The position numbers and the translations under genes were made by a program. From Capnocytophaga bilenii (GTDB taxonomy: Bacteria; Bacteroidota; Bacteroidia; Flavobacteriales; Flavobacteriaceae), in the NCBI RefSeq assembly GCF_017565765.1, contig NZ_JAGDYP010000003.1, positions 248,001 through 312,000 of the forward strand: a DNA stretch of 64,000 nucleotides, given 5' to 3'. Below, piece after piece: positions 1-8,744 of this stretch. The notes under the pieces are model-generated. The model was not told the DNA's origin, made no database searches, and saw only the letters and a program-made list of their open reading frames with translations. Each line of letters opens with the position of its first letter. The stretch's first letter is position 1.

Positions 1-197
1 TAGTGCCAGCACACAGCTTTAAGTTTGCAGCTGAATTGCAAGCAAAACAAACCGGCAGTAACCCTATACTTATAAGGATAGAAACCAATGCAGGACACGG
101 CGCAGGCACACCCGTTAGCAAAATAATAGAACAAAGTGCTGACGAACGCGCTTTCACCCTCTGGAATATGGGTGTAAAAGAGTTACCAAAAAAATAA
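1..197 (+). CDS. Prolyl oligopeptidase family protein, C-terminal end (partial)
   Basis: Only the last 65 or so codons are in the window; the frame is open to the left edge. The peptide starts with V-P-A-H-S, as in the DDRVVPAHS stretch that carries the catalytic Asp of S9A prolyl oligopeptidases, and it contains N-A-G-H-G-A-G, the usual setting of the catalytic His. These enzymes cut short peptides after proline. The catalytic Ser lies outside the window. The apparent GTG at position 3 is an internal valine, not a start. Family assignment is good; cellular location cannot be judged without the N-terminus. Confidence 0.85.
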   Translation, partial: VPAHSFKFAAELQAKQTGSNPILIRIETNAGHGAGTPVSKIIEQSADERAFTLWNMGVKELPKK

Positions 198-232
198 TAA
201 AAAAGAGAAAGTATAAAATATTTTGGGAAAAT

Positions 233-247
233 AACACGAGTGTTTTT
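233..247 (+). terminator. Weak possible terminator after the oligopeptidase gene
   Basis: A 5-bp stem (AACAC, loop GA, GTGTT) is followed by a run of T. It lies about 35 bp after the stop codon. The stem is short, so this is tentative. Confidence 0.3.
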
Positions 248-374
248 TTATATCTACAACACTTTTCTTAAACAGATTTTTTTAATGTTTTTTTACATTT
301 CAGTAAATAAGAGTTTGTAAAATGTAAAAGAACTGTTAAATTTCTATGTTTGTGAAAAAATTAATGTAATTAAG

Positions 375-406
375 TTTGCGGGTATAAAATAAAATGCGTA
401 CGTTTG
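375..406 (+). promoter_or_regulatory. Bacteroidota-type promoter for gldKLMN
   Basis: TTTG at 375-378 and TACGTTTG at 399-406 are 20 bp apart, matching the Bacteroidota -33/-7 consensus (TTTG, N19-20, TAnnTTTG). The gldK start codon follows 27 bp downstream, which leaves a short leader. The surrounding 200-433 gap is very AT-rich and shows no gene. Confidence 0.7.
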
Positions 407-433
407 CACCCTAATTAAATGTGAATTTAAACA

Positions 434-1810
434 ATGTTTATGGCAAGAAGAATATTTGTAGTGCTACTGTTACTTATGGTAACAACTGCGTGTATGCGTG
501 GTGGTGGCGATAACAAAGGAGAGCTTGTAGGTGTAGGAGGTAAAAGCTGGAAACAACCTACGCCCTATGGTATGACGCTTATTCCGAGTGGTTCTTTCAT
601 TATGGGTAGTTCCGATGATGATAAAACTGCGAGTTTTAACGCTACGGTAAAAACTGTGAGTGTAGGGTCATTCTATATGGATGAAACTGAAATCACAAAT
701 AGTGAGTACAGACAGTTCGTCAATTGGGTACGCGATTCTATTATCCGTACACAATTAGCCGATATGGCTGAGCAAACAGGTCAAACTTCCGGAGGCGGCG
801 GTATAGGTGATTATGCCTATCTTGACGCTAATACCGAGAAAATGAATGCTTGGCAACAGTACTTGCAAAATACTTACGGCGACCAAAAAGCCCGAAAGCT
901 GAACAAGAAAAAACAGCTTATTTGGGATGTTAACAAATTCCCCGATGAGTACTATTCTGAGGTAATGGACAAAATGTACCTACCTGAAGAACAGGCTTAT
1001 AACGGAAAGAGAATTATGGACGTTCAAAAATTCGAGTTTAAATACCAATGGCTCGATATGGAAAAAGCTGCACGTGCAAGAGGTAACCGTAAAGACTTTA
1101 TAAAAGAAGAAATAGTAAAAGTTTATCCTGACACTACTGTTTGGATTCGCGACTTTAACTACTCTTATAACGAGCCAATGCATAATGACTACTTCTGGCA
1201 CGAGGCTTATGGTGAATACCCTGTAGTGGGCGTTACTTGGATACAAGCTAAAGCTTTCTGCGAATGGCGTACCCTAAACAAAAATGCTTACCAAAAAGCT
1301 AAAGGCGATTATACAGTGAATGCCTTCCGCTTACCAATTGAGTCAGAATGGGAATATGCTGCACGTGGAGGACTACCAGGAGGTACCTACCCTTGGGGAG
1401 GACCTTACGCTTATGACGATAAAGCTTGTTTCTCTGCAAACTTTAAACCTTTACGAGGTGACTATGCTTCAGATAATGCCTTATATACTGTTGAAGCAAA
1501 ATCATACGAGCCTAATGGATATAACCTATATAATATGGCAGGTAACGTATCGGAATGGACTAACACTTCTTATGACCCTAACTCATACGAGTATATGTCG
1601 ACAATGAACCCTAACGTATTGGATGATAGCAACAGACGTAAAGTAATACGTGGTGGTTCTTGGAAGGACGTTGCCTTTATGTTGCAAGTAAATACCCGTG
1701 ATTATGAGTACCAAGACTCTGCTCGTAGCTACATAGGATTCCGTACAGTACAAGACTTTATGGGTATTAGCGAAAAACAACAAGCTAAATCAGCTCGTGG
1801 ATTTAGATAA
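434..1810 (+). CDS. gldK: Gliding motility / type IX secretion lipoprotein GldK
   Basis: This is an outer-membrane-associated lipoprotein that, with GldN, forms the periplasmic ring of the type IX secretion system. The N-terminus is a lipoprotein signal peptide: a basic start, a hydrophobic Leu/Val core and the lipobox T-T-A-C at about residue 20. The rest has the formylglycine-generating-enzyme fold: an I-P-S-G-S-F-I-M-G segment near residue 50, R-L-P-I-E-S-E-W-E-Y-A-A-R-G near 300, N-M-A-G-N-V-S-E-W near 358 and G-F-R-T-V near 438. In GldK this fold is structural. It is first of four co-directional genes in the order gldK-L-M-N, which fixes the identity. An ATG six bases downstream is an alternative start. 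Confidence 0.96.
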   Translation: MFMARRIFVVLLLLMVTTACMRGGGDNKGELVGVGGKSWKQPTPYGMTLIPSGSFIMGSSDDDKTASFNATVKTVSVGSFYMDETEITNSEYRQFVNWVRDSIIRTQLADMAEQTGQTSGGGGIGDYAYLDANTEKMNAWQQYLQNTYGDQKARKLNKKKQLIWDVNKFPDEYYSEVMDKMYLPEEQAYNGKRIMDVQKFEFKYQWLDMEKAARARGNRKDFIKEEIVKVYPDTTVWIRDFNYSYNEPMHNDYFWHEAYGEYPVVGVTWIQAKAFCEWRTLNKNAYQKAKGDYTVNAFRLPIESEWEYAARGGLPGGTYPWGGPYAYDDKACFSANFKPLRGDYASDNALYTVEAKSYEPNGYNLYNMAGNVSEWTNTSYDPNSYEYMSTMNPNVLDDSNRRKVIRGGSWKDVAFMLQVNTRDYEYQDSARSYIGFRTVQDFMGISEKQQAKSARGFR

Positions 1811-1876
1811 AAAAAAACAATAATAACAAAAATAGAAAATCAACTTATTTAAACAACAATTAAAAAAAATAGTATT

Positions 1877-2551
1877 ATGGCAGGAAGTAAATTGCAAAAA
1901 AAGATTTTTAATTACGCTTATGGTATCGGTGCCTCTGTGGTAATCGTGGGAGCGTTGGCTAAGATTTTGCATACAGATATTATGGGTATCAACGGTAGCG
2001 TACTGTTGGCTGTAGGTATGGGTACTGAAGCTTTGATCTTCTTTATGTCGGCTTTTGAACCAATAGAAGAAGAATTGGACTGGTCTTTGGTATATCCAGA
2101 ATTAAAAGGTGGAGCTCCTGTAGCTCGCCAAGTAGCTCAAGTACAACAAGTAATTGACCCCGTTGAAGAAAAAGTATTGAAAGAATCGCTATCAGAAAAA
2201 TTAGATAGCATAATGGAAGAAGCTAAGATAGATGCTAACTTAATGCGCAACTTGGGTAAATCAATAGAAAACTTTGCTGATGCTACCAAAGAAATAGCTC
2301 CTATTGCTGGTACTTTGGCATCTACTCACAAGTTTGGCGAAGAATTATCTGAAGCAGCTTCTAACTTAGAATCATTGAATAGCCTATACAAATTACAATT
2401 AGAAAGAACAGAACGCCAAGTATCTGCTCAAGCTGGTATCGCCGATAACCTCGACACCCTAAATCAGCAAGTACTTTCATTCAAAGATAACTTGAAATCA
2501 TTGAACACTATCTATGGAGGTATGCTTTCTGCTATGGGAGGAGCGCGATAA
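1877..2551 (+). CDS. gldL: Type IX secretion motor protein GldL
   Basis: GldL is the inner-membrane partner of GldM; together they form the proton-driven motor that powers gliding and type IX secretion. Two hydrophobic helices lie at about residues 15-32 and 38-60. The second carries Glu51 in G-T-E-A-L-I, equivalent to the buried Glu known to be needed for proton-driven rotation in the Flavobacterium protein (residue 49 there). Lys29 in the first helix is the other conserved polar residue. The C-terminal 160 residues are mostly predicted helix and cytoplasmic. It lies 66 bp after gldK and 41 bp before gldM. Confidence 0.97.
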   Translation: MAGSKLQKKIFNYAYGIGASVVIVGALAKILHTDIMGINGSVLLAVGMGTEALIFFMSAFEPIEEELDWSLVYPELKGGAPVARQVAQVQQVIDPVEEKVLKESLSEKLDSIMEEAKIDANLMRNLGKSIENFADATKEIAPIAGTLASTHKFGEELSEAASNLESLNSLYKLQLERTERQVSAQAGIADNLDTLNQQVLSFKDNLKSLNTIYGGMLSAMGGAR

Positions 2552-2592
2552 GAAATAAAATTAGTTAACAACTTATTAAAAAATAACAGCTT

Positions 2593-4164
2593 ATGGGAGG
2601 AGGTAAGGCAAGTCCTAGACAGAAGATGATTAACCTGATGTATATGGTATTCTTGGCGATGATTGCTTTGAATATGGGTAAGCAAGTGCTTGATGCATTC
2701 GGGTTAGTTAATTTAAAATTTGAAACGGCGAATACACGTTCGACAAATGTGATAAATGCTGCGTTTGAAGATTTGCAAACTAAAGCAGGTGAAAACCCAG
2801 CTCAGTACGCTCAGATTTTGGAACAAGCCAAACAAATTAAAGCATTATCATCAGATTTGTATAATTATATTGGCGAGTTTAAAACAGGAGTGGAAGACGT
2901 TATCGGGCAAAAAGATGTCCCTGTAGATGAAAAAGATTATCAATCAATGGATAAATCTGATTATACAGACCATTTGTTCTTTGCCGAAGGCGCTACTAAA
3001 GGAGATGAGTTCGTAAACAAAATCAATACCTATCGCGAAGAAGTCCTTAAAATATTAGGTACTAACAAAGCTTACGCTTCATTGGCAGCTAAAGTAAAGG
3101 ATAACTTTAAAACAGACGATAGAAAAGATAGAGATGGTAACACTGTAAAATGGTTGTCTTTTAACTTTGAAGGTTTCCCTTATATTGCTACCTTAGCTAA
3201 ATTCTCAATGATGCAATCAGATATCTTGTCAGTACAACAAGATTTCTTCTCTGAGGCTTTAGCAGGAAGCTTGAAATCTCAAGTATCTATGACCAATTAT
3301 ACTACTTTGCTTGAGCAAGGTAAAGGTGCTTACTACCAAGGTGAAAAATTTGATGGTGCTATCGTATTAGGTCGTAAAGATGCTTCTACTCGCCCTAACC
3401 AAGTAGATATATCATTAGATGGCAGAAAACTATCTGCAAGTGAATATTCTATTGAAGATGGTCGTGTAAAACTAAACGTTAGTGCTGGTAACACAGGTGA
3501 ACACAAAATCACAGGTAACTTGTACTTTGACCAAGAAGGTGAGCGTATTGCAGTACCTGTATCACAATCATTCTCTACAATACCTAAACCAAATTCAGCA
3601 GTTATTTCGGCTGATAAGATGAATGTTGTGTATCGTGGTGTTGATAACCCAATCACAATTTCTATGCCTGGTGTTCCTGATAATAAGATTATGGCTTCAG
3701 GACAAGGGCTTTCAAAAGCTTCAGGTACAGGAGCTTGGGTAATGAGACCAGGACAAGGTAAAGACGTTACTATCACAGTTACAGGTGAACTTGACGGTCA
3801 ACGCTTCAGCTCTTCAAAACTATTCCGTATTAAGAGTATTCCTCGTGCTTCTACAAGCATCGGTGGACAAATATTGGAAGCTAAATTGCCAAAAGCTAAC
3901 TTAGGGGTACTTCCTATAAATGCAGTACTTGAAGACTTTGACTTCGACTTGAAGTTGCAAGTAAATGAGTTCAAAGTATTTATACCAGGGCAACCTAGTG
4001 TGGCTGTAAAGGGTAACAAGTTCAACGAAGCTGCAAGAAATGCTGTGATGCGTGCTAGGAAAGGTGATAAGGTTCAAATATTTGATGTAAAAGCTAATAT
4101 AGTAGGTAACTCTACACTTAAATTACCTCCTGTATCGCCTATCACTGTTGAAATAACAAACTAA
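2593..4164 (+). CDS. gldM: Type IX secretion motor protein GldM
   Basis: GldM has one N-terminal transmembrane helix (about residues 14-34) and a long periplasmic stalk of successive beta domains that reaches the GldK/GldN ring. The N-terminus begins M-G-G-G-K-A-S-P-R-Q-K. Arg9 is the residue known to pair with the conserved Glu of GldL. The 523-residue length is normal for the family. The start is well placed, because the glycine-rich leader is conserved in GldM proteins. gldN begins 7 bp after the stop, so the genes are surely co-transcribed. Confidence 0.97.
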   Translation: MGGGKASPRQKMINLMYMVFLAMIALNMGKQVLDAFGLVNLKFETANTRSTNVINAAFEDLQTKAGENPAQYAQILEQAKQIKALSSDLYNYIGEFKTGVEDVIGQKDVPVDEKDYQSMDKSDYTDHLFFAEGATKGDEFVNKINTYREEVLKILGTNKAYASLAAKVKDNFKTDDRKDRDGNTVKWLSFNFEGFPYIATLAKFSMMQSDILSVQQDFFSEALAGSLKSQVSMTNYTTLLEQGKGAYYQGEKFDGAIVLGRKDASTRPNQVDISLDGRKLSASEYSIEDGRVKLNVSAGNTGEHKITGNLYFDQEGERIAVPVSQSFSTIPKPNSAVISADKMNVVYRGVDNPITISMPGVPDNKIMASGQGLSKASGTGAWVMRPGQGKDVTITVTGELDGQRFSSSKLFRIKSIPRASTSIGGQILEAKLPKANLGVLPINAVLEDFDFDLKLQVNEFKVFIPGQPSVAVKGNKFNEAARNAVMRARKGDKVQIFDVKANIVGNSTLKLPPVSPITVEITN

Positions 4165-4171
4165 GAATTAT

Positions 4172-5074
4172 ATGTTGTATATGAAGAATATAATAGTACT
4201 ATTAATTTTACTCTTTGCTTTTCAGTTGTCTTCGGCACAGGTGAATATTTTGAATGCTAAAGTAGCTTCAGAAATAGGAGTGAAAACAGCAGCTCAAAAG
4301 GAAGCTGATAACGACAGACCGCTACCTTACGGATATGTAGATGATCGTGATATTCTTTGGTCGGTAGAGGTATGGGAAGTAATAGACCTTAATGAACGTG
4401 CAAACTTTCCGCTTTTGTTTCCTACAGATACATTGGAGGTAGATGCTTACAGACGTTCTCTATACGATGTATTGCTAAAGAATATCAAAAATGGTAAAAT
4501 AAAAGATTTGTATTCTGACTCTTATTTTACTCAAACAAAGACAACAGCGCAAATAGAGGCATCTATGTCTAAAATAGATACTTTGGATGTGGGATATGAA
4601 GAATTGAATGCAGGACAACCTCTTTCACCTGAATATATCACAAGACGTAACTTAGAGGCTTCAGATATTGCTCAATATCACATTCGTGGTATATGGTATT
4701 TTGATAAACGCCAAGGTGAGCTTAAATATCGCTTGTTAGCTTTAGCTCCTGTTGCTCCTGATGTAAACTTTATAGACTCTGATGACTCTACAATGTCGGC
4801 ATTAGTACCTTTGTTTTGGATATTTTACCCTCAGGTGCGTGAGATATTACACGAGGCTAAGACTTTCAACAGAAAGAATGATGCTCGCCCAATGTCATTT
4901 GACCACTTACTGAATGCCCGTATGTTTAGCTCGGTGATTTATCAGGAAGCTAACGTATATGGCGATAGGAAAATAAAAGATTACATTCCTAATAATGCCT
5001 TGTTACAACTCTTGGAATCGGATAAGATTAAAGAGAAGATACGTGATAGGGAACAGGATATGTGGGCAAACTAA
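4172..5074 (+). CDS. gldN: Type IX secretion ring protein GldN
   Basis: GldN is the periplasmic partner of GldK in the type IX secretion ring. A signal peptide ends near L-S-S-A-Q at about residue 23. The mature protein contains the family segments R-P-L-P-Y-G-Y-V-D-D-R-D-I-L-W-S at about 48-63 and an internal region beginning R-G-I-W-Y-F-D near 170. It is last in the gldKLMN operon and is followed by a clear hairpin terminator. A second ATG nine bases downstream would give an equally good signal peptide. Confidence 0.96.
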   Translation: MLYMKNIIVLLILLFAFQLSSAQVNILNAKVASEIGVKTAAQKEADNDRPLPYGYVDDRDILWSVEVWEVIDLNERANFPLLFPTDTLEVDAYRRSLYDVLLKNIKNGKIKDLYSDSYFTQTKTTAQIEASMSKIDTLDVGYEELNAGQPLSPEYITRRNLEASDIAQYHIRGIWYFDKRQGELKYRLLALAPVAPDVNFIDSDDSTMSALVPLFWIFYPQVREILHEAKTFNRKNDARPMSFDHLLNARMFSSVIYQEANVYGDRKIKDYIPNNALLQLLESDKIKEKIRDREQDMWAN

Positions 5075-5094
5075 TTTTAAATTCACACAGTATT

Positions 5095-5152
5095 CATAAC
5101 TGTTTTGAAAGTACGTATTTTGAGTGTACTTTTAAAACAGTTATGATTTTTT
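5095..5152 (+). terminator. Terminator of the gldKLMN operon
   Basis: A near-perfect 20-bp inverted repeat pairs 5095-5114 with 5126-5145 (one mismatch), with an 11-base loop and a T-rich tail. It lies 20 bp after the gldN stop codon. Confidence 0.85.
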
Positions 5153-5178
5153 AAAAATACAAAAAAGGATAATTAAGT

Positions 5179-5598
5179 ATGAAAAAATTTATTACTTTTC
5201 TAATTACTAATTTCTTAGTGATTGTTTTTAGTAATTGGCTTATGTTGGAGATTGTACATCCTTTATGGGCTGGTTATTGGTTAAAAATAGGCACTGTAGT
5301 TACGCTATTGGTGCTTTGTAGCGTTTATCCGCTTATCAATAGCATCAAGTTGTGGTATGCTCGCCATTTATGGCTTTATGGGGCTGTGGTAGCTATTTTG
5401 TTTTCGTATTGGTTTTTTGCTACCTTAACTTTTGAACAAGCAAGCGTATTATGGTCGTTGAAAACAGCTATTGAAGGAGCTACTTTTGGGCAAGTATTTG
5501 GTATGTGGATTGCTTATCCAGCGTTGATAATGATGAATTACGGTTTAGGGAAGTACTTTTTTAAAGAAAATCAATTATTGAGTAAATATGAATATTAA
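5179..5598 (+). CDS. Small integral membrane protein of unknown function
   Basis: The 139-residue protein has four hydrophobic segments, at about residues 5-25, 33-52, 62-84 and 100-125, so it is probably a four-helix inner-membrane protein. I do not recognise the family. Its 3' end overlaps the next gene by 11 bp, so the two are likely translationally coupled. It sits after the gldN terminator, so it probably has its own promoter in the AT-rich 5150-5178 stretch, although no strong TAnnTTTG motif is visible there. Confidence 0.75.
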   Translation: MKKFITFLITNFLVIVFSNWLMLEIVHPLWAGYWLKIGTVVTLLVLCSVYPLINSIKLWYARHLWLYGAVVAILFSYWFFATLTFEQASVLWSLKTAIEGATFGQVFGMWIAYPALIMMNYGLGKYFFKENQLLSKYEY

Positions 5599-5917
5599 GA
5601 ATGCACAATTGGAGGTTGATAATTGGATTAAAGAGCACGGCGTGCGCTATTTCAATGAATTGACGAATATGGCTCAGCTTACTGAAGAGGTGGGCGAGGT
5701 AGCTCGTATTATTGCGAGGCGTTATGGTGAGCAATCAGAAAAAGAGAGTGATAAAGATAAAGATTTAGGCGAAGAGCTTGCTGATGTAGTGTTTGTAGTA
5801 CTTTGTTTGGCAAATCAAACAGGTATTGATTTACAGGAGGCTTTTGATAAGAAGATGATTAAAAAAACGAAACGTGATCATCAGCGGCATCAGGATAATA
5901 AAAAACTCAGAGCTTAG
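5588..5917 (+). CDS. MazG-like nucleotide pyrophosphohydrolase
   Basis: This 109-residue all-alpha NTP pyrophosphohydrolase is of the MazG/MazG-like type, which hydrolyses nucleoside triphosphates to monophosphates and pyrophosphate and is usually seen as a house-cleaning enzyme. The metal-binding motif is visible as L-T-E-E-V-G-E-V-A-R at about 31-40 (EExxE), with the second acidic site G-E-E-L-A-D-V-V-F-V-V near 65-75 (ExxD). It overlaps the membrane protein upstream. The stop codon lies inside the loop of a terminator shared with recA. Confidence 0.85.
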   Translation: MNIKNAQLEVDNWIKEHGVRYFNELTNMAQLTEEVGEVARIIARRYGEQSEKESDKDKDLGEELADVVFVVLCLANQTGIDLQEAFDKKMIKKTKRDHQRHQDNKKLRA

Positions 5918-5933
5918 TACTCTGAGTTTTTTT
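5902..5933. terminator. Bidirectional terminator between mazG-like gene and recA
   Basis: CTCAGAG (5906-5912) pairs with CTCTGAG (5920-5926). The stem is flanked by A's on the left and T's on the right, so it can end transcription from both converging genes. The stop codon of the plus-strand gene is in the loop. Confidence 0.8.
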
Positions 5934-5945
5934 ATGGTTGATAAT

Positions 5946-7112
5946 TTACTCTTCTTCTTCGTAAGTATCATCATCGTCTTCGTATTCCTCCTCTTCATAT
6001 TCTTCTTCATCAGGAGTTTCATTCTTTTTGGCTTTTGCCACTGATTTTTTTCCTTTTTTAGGTTTTGATGGCAGTTCGTTGTGTTTTAACCACTCTCTGA
6101 TTTGTTTTTCTAATTCTTCAGCCAATTCAGGGTTATCCTTCAACATTTTGAGGGCAGCATCTCGTCCTTGTCCCAATTTTGTCCCTTGGTAGCTAAACCA
6201 AGCACCACTTTTTACTATAATATCGGTATCTACCCCTATATCCAATATTTCACCTACTTTTGAGATTCCTTGTCCGAATATAATGTCAAATTCTGTGCTT
6301 TTAAAAGGAGAGGCAACTTTGTTTTTTACGATTTTTACTTTAGTGCGATTTCCTATAATTTCGCCATTCCCGTCTTTAATTGCTGCAGTACCCTGAGGAC
6401 CTCCTGCTTTTCTGATATCGATACGAACTGAGGAGTAAAACTTAAGTGCATTACCTCCTGTAGTGGTTTCGGGGCTACCGAATGATACACCTATTTTATC
6501 ACGCAATTGGTTGATAAAAATAACGATACAATTTGCTTTGCTGATGCTTCCTGTGATTTTTCGCAGTGCTTGCGACATCAAGCGAGCGTGTAGTCCCATT
6601 TTAGAATCACCCATATCGCCGTCTATTTCGCTTTTTGGGGTGAGGGCAGCTACAGAGTCAATTACGATAAGGTCTACAGCTGCTGAACGTATAAGAGCAT
6701 CGGCAATTTCAAGAGCTTGTTCTCCACTATCGGGCTGGCTTATTAGGAGTGTTTTTACATCTACGCCAAGGCTTTGTGCGTATACAGGGTCAAAGGCGTG
6801 TTCAGCGTCTATAAAGGCTGCTGTTCCTTTTGCTTTTTGTACTTCGGCGATAGCGTGTAGAGTGAGGGTCGTTTTCCCTGATGATTCAGGCCCATATATT
6901 TCAATAACACGCCCTTTGGGGTATCCTCCTACGCCCAATATAGCGTCAATACCTATAGAGCCTGTTGAGTATACTTCTACATCTTCTACGGGCGTGTCGC
7001 CCAAGGCGCGTACAGTTCCTTTTCCGTAAGCCTTATCCAATTTTGCAAGTGTTAGTTTTAAGGCTTCTTTACGTTGTTCTTCTACGCTTACTTCTTTATT
7101 ATTTTTTGCCAT
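5946..7112 (-). CDS. recA: Recombinase RecA
   Basis: RecA is the ATP-dependent strand-exchange protein of homologous recombination and the co-protease of any SOS response. The Walker A box G-P-E-S-S-G-K-T is at 74-81, Walker B-like [10 protein letters not shown] near 145-154, and the DNA-binding loop region follows ([11 protein letters not shown] near 215-225). At 388 residues it is about 40-50 longer than many RecA proteins. The extra part is a Lys-rich patch (K-P-K-K-G-K-K) followed by about 25 mostly Glu/Asp residues. A TACCTTTG promoter lies 25 bp before the start. Confidence 0.98.
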   Translation of the reverse strand: MAKNNKEVSVEEQRKEALKLTLAKLDKAYGKGTVRALGDTPVEDVEVYSTGSIGIDAILGVGGYPKGRVIEIYGPESSGKTTLTLHAIAEVQKAKGTAAFIDAEHAFDPVYAQSLGVDVKTLLISQPDSGEQALEIADALIRSAAVDLIVIDSVAALTPKSEIDGDMGDSKMGLHARLMSQALRKITGSISKANCIVIFINQLRDKIGVSFGSPETTTGGNALKFYSSVRIDIRKAGGPQGTAAIKDGNGEIIGNRTKVKIVKNKVASPFKSTEFDIIFGQGISKVGEILDIGVDTDIIVKSGAWFSYQGTKLGQGRDAALKMLKDNPELAEELEKQIREWLKHNELPSKPKKGKKSVAKAKKNETPDEEEYEEEEYEDDDDTYEEEE

Positions 7113-7136
7113 AATTGTCTTATTTTTTTAGCGTTG

Positions 7137-7144
7137 CAAAGGTA
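7137..7144 (-). promoter_or_regulatory. -7 promoter element of recA
   Basis: On the minus strand this reads TACCTTTG, a perfect Bacteroidota -7 element, 25 bp before the recA start. No LexA-like palindrome was recognised next to it. Confidence 0.65.
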
Positions 7145-7179
7145 GTGATAATAATTTTAAAATGCAAATGATTTCCAAC

Positions 7180-7962
7180 TTAAGGATTACTATCGGGTAG
7201 GGGATAGGTAGTGAGTTGTAGCTCTTTTCCGTCAAATAAGGCATAGGTGTAGTAATGTATCCAATCCCCAGTATTGATGTAAGTAGCCCCCCCTTTTAAG
7301 GGTATCGTCATTGGCAAGTGCCTATGTCCAAACAGAAAGTAGTCGTAATGAGCGGTTTGTAGCTTTTTTAGGCAATATTGCACGAGCCATTCATTCTCCT
7401 CACCTAGAAAGTGAACATCTTCAGCACCCGATATAAGCTTGTTTTTCACCGATAAATATTGTGCCAAACGCACCCCAATATCAGGGTGTAGCCATCTAAA
7501 AAGCCATTGGCAAAAAGGGTTTGTAAATACCTTTTTCATCCGTTTATAACCCTTATCACCAGGTCCTAATCCATCACCGTGCCCCACCAAAAAACGCTTC
7601 CCACAGCACACAATTTCTTGCGGCTTATGAAACACATCTATGCCAAGTTCTTTACTGAAGTAATCATTCATCCATAAGTCGTGGTTACCTACAAAGAAGT
7701 AAATAGGAATCCCACTATCGCGAAGCTTCGCCAGCGTACCCAAAGTGCGTACAAAACCCTTAGGCACTACCGTTTTGTATTCAAACCAAAAATCAAAAAG
7801 GTCTCCCAGCAAGAAGATAGCCCCAGCCTCATCTTTTATTTGTTCCAACCAAGCCACAAACCGCCGCTCACGTGGCAAGCTTTCAGCAGCTGTTGGGGCT
7901 CCAAGATGATTATCTGAGGCAAAATAAAGATTCTTACCTGCTTCTAAGGCTATTTCTATCAT
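7180..7962 (-). CDS. lpxH: UDP-2,3-diacylglucosamine diphosphatase (LpxH family)
   Basis: This metallophosphoesterase hydrolyses UDP-2,3-diacylglucosamine to lipid X and UMP in lipid A synthesis, at the inner face of the inner membrane. The motif series is complete: S-D-N-H-L-G at 16-21, G-D-L-F-D-F-W near 53-59, G-N-H-D near 92-95, H-G-D-G near 128-131 and G-H-R-H near 213-216. The C-terminus has the T-Y-I-N-T-G-D-W segment seen in the family. The start overlaps hemD by 4 bp. It is the last gene of the long minus-strand block. Confidence 0.87.
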   Translation of the reverse strand: MIEIALEAGKNLYFASDNHLGAPTAAESLPRERRFVAWLEQIKDEAGAIFLLGDLFDFWFEYKTVVPKGFVRTLGTLAKLRDSGIPIYFFVGNHDLWMNDYFSKELGIDVFHKPQEIVCCGKRFLVGHGDGLGPGDKGYKRMKKVFTNPFCQWLFRWLHPDIGVRLAQYLSVKNKLISGAEDVHFLGEENEWLVQYCLKKLQTAHYDYFLFGHRHLPMTIPLKGGATYINTGDWIHYYTYALFDGKELQLTTYPLPDSNP

Positions 7963-8708
7963 TTTTTACCATTTACTTTCCCCAAATAATGGTCTAAAGC
8001 CACCGTCATCGAAGGGCTTTCTGGCGATGGTGCTTTTATATCAATCACCAAGCCAGCCTCTTCAGCCGCCTTCAATGTCGTATCTCCATATACCGCTATA
8101 CGCGTCTTCTTCTGCGAAAAATCAGGAAAACTCTTAAAAAGTGCCTCTATACCCGCCGGACTGAAAAACGTCAGTATATCATATTTATTATTCTTTATAG
8201 CCGAAATATCGCAGTACACCGTACGGTAAAAAACCACACGCTCCCATTTTATCTTCAAATTATCAAGCGCCAATTCAGCTTCTGGTTTAGGAACATCCGA
8301 ACCAGGAAACAAAAACTTCTCCTCTTTATACTTCTTCAGTATAGGCAAAAGTTCCGAAAATTCCTTTTTACCCACATATATCTTGCGCTTCCTATAAGTA
8401 ATATACTTTTGCAAATAAAAAGCAATTGCTTCCGATTGGCAGAAGTATTTCATCGTATCAGGTACTTTGAAACGCATCTCTTCAGCTATGCGGAAGTAGT
8501 GGTCTACCGATTTTCTACTCGTTAGTATTACAGCTGTAAATTTCGTGAGATCTATCTTCTGCATTCTTACATCTTTAGCTGTCATACCTTCCACTTTCAC
8601 AAAAGGTACAAAATCTACTTTCACATTATGGTTCTCAATGATTTGAGCGTAGGGCGAGTTATCAGCTTTTGGCTCTGGCTGCGAAACTAAGATTGATTTT
8701 ACTTTCAT
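7959..8708 (-). CDS. hemD: Uroporphyrinogen-III synthase
   Basis: HemD cyclises hydroxymethylbilane to uroporphyrinogen III in haem synthesis. The protein shows the two-domain HemD pattern: I-L-V-S-Q-P-E-P at 6-13, F-T-A-V-I-L-T-S-R-K-S-V near 57-68, and in the second half D-I-L-T-F-F-S-P-A-G-I-E-A-L near 177-190. HemD sequences are poorly conserved overall, so these are the telling segments. It overlaps lpxH by 4 bp and follows the DUF4271 gene, a neighbour order seen in other flavobacteria. Confidence 0.88.
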   Translation of the reverse strand: MKVKSILVSQPEPKADNSPYAQIIENHNVKVDFVPFVKVEGMTAKDVRMQKIDLTKFTAVILTSRKSVDHYFRIAEEMRFKVPDTMKYFCQSEAIAFYLQKYITYRKRKIYVGKKEFSELLPILKKYKEEKFLFPGSDVPKPEAELALDNLKIKWERVVFYRTVYCDISAIKNNKYDILTFFSPAGIEALFKSFPDFSQKKTRIAVYGDTTLKAAEEAGLVIDIKAPSPESPSMTVALDHYLGKVNGKK

Positions 8709-8744
8709 AGTATATTTCTTTACACTTCTCTAAAGGTTGCTCTT

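Noticed and set aside
980-1246. Open frames on the strand opposite gldK, and similar antisense frames elsewhere
   Set aside because: They lie wholly inside well-supported genes and show no family motifs; they follow from codon bias of the real gene.
5902-5933. Regulatory RNA between the mazG-like gene and recA
   Set aside because: It is a short hairpin with A/T runs on both sides, which is adequately explained as a shared terminator.
6463-7029. 188-residue open frame opposite recA
   Set aside because: It is a shadow of recA with Ser/Arg/Ile-rich sequence and no domain.
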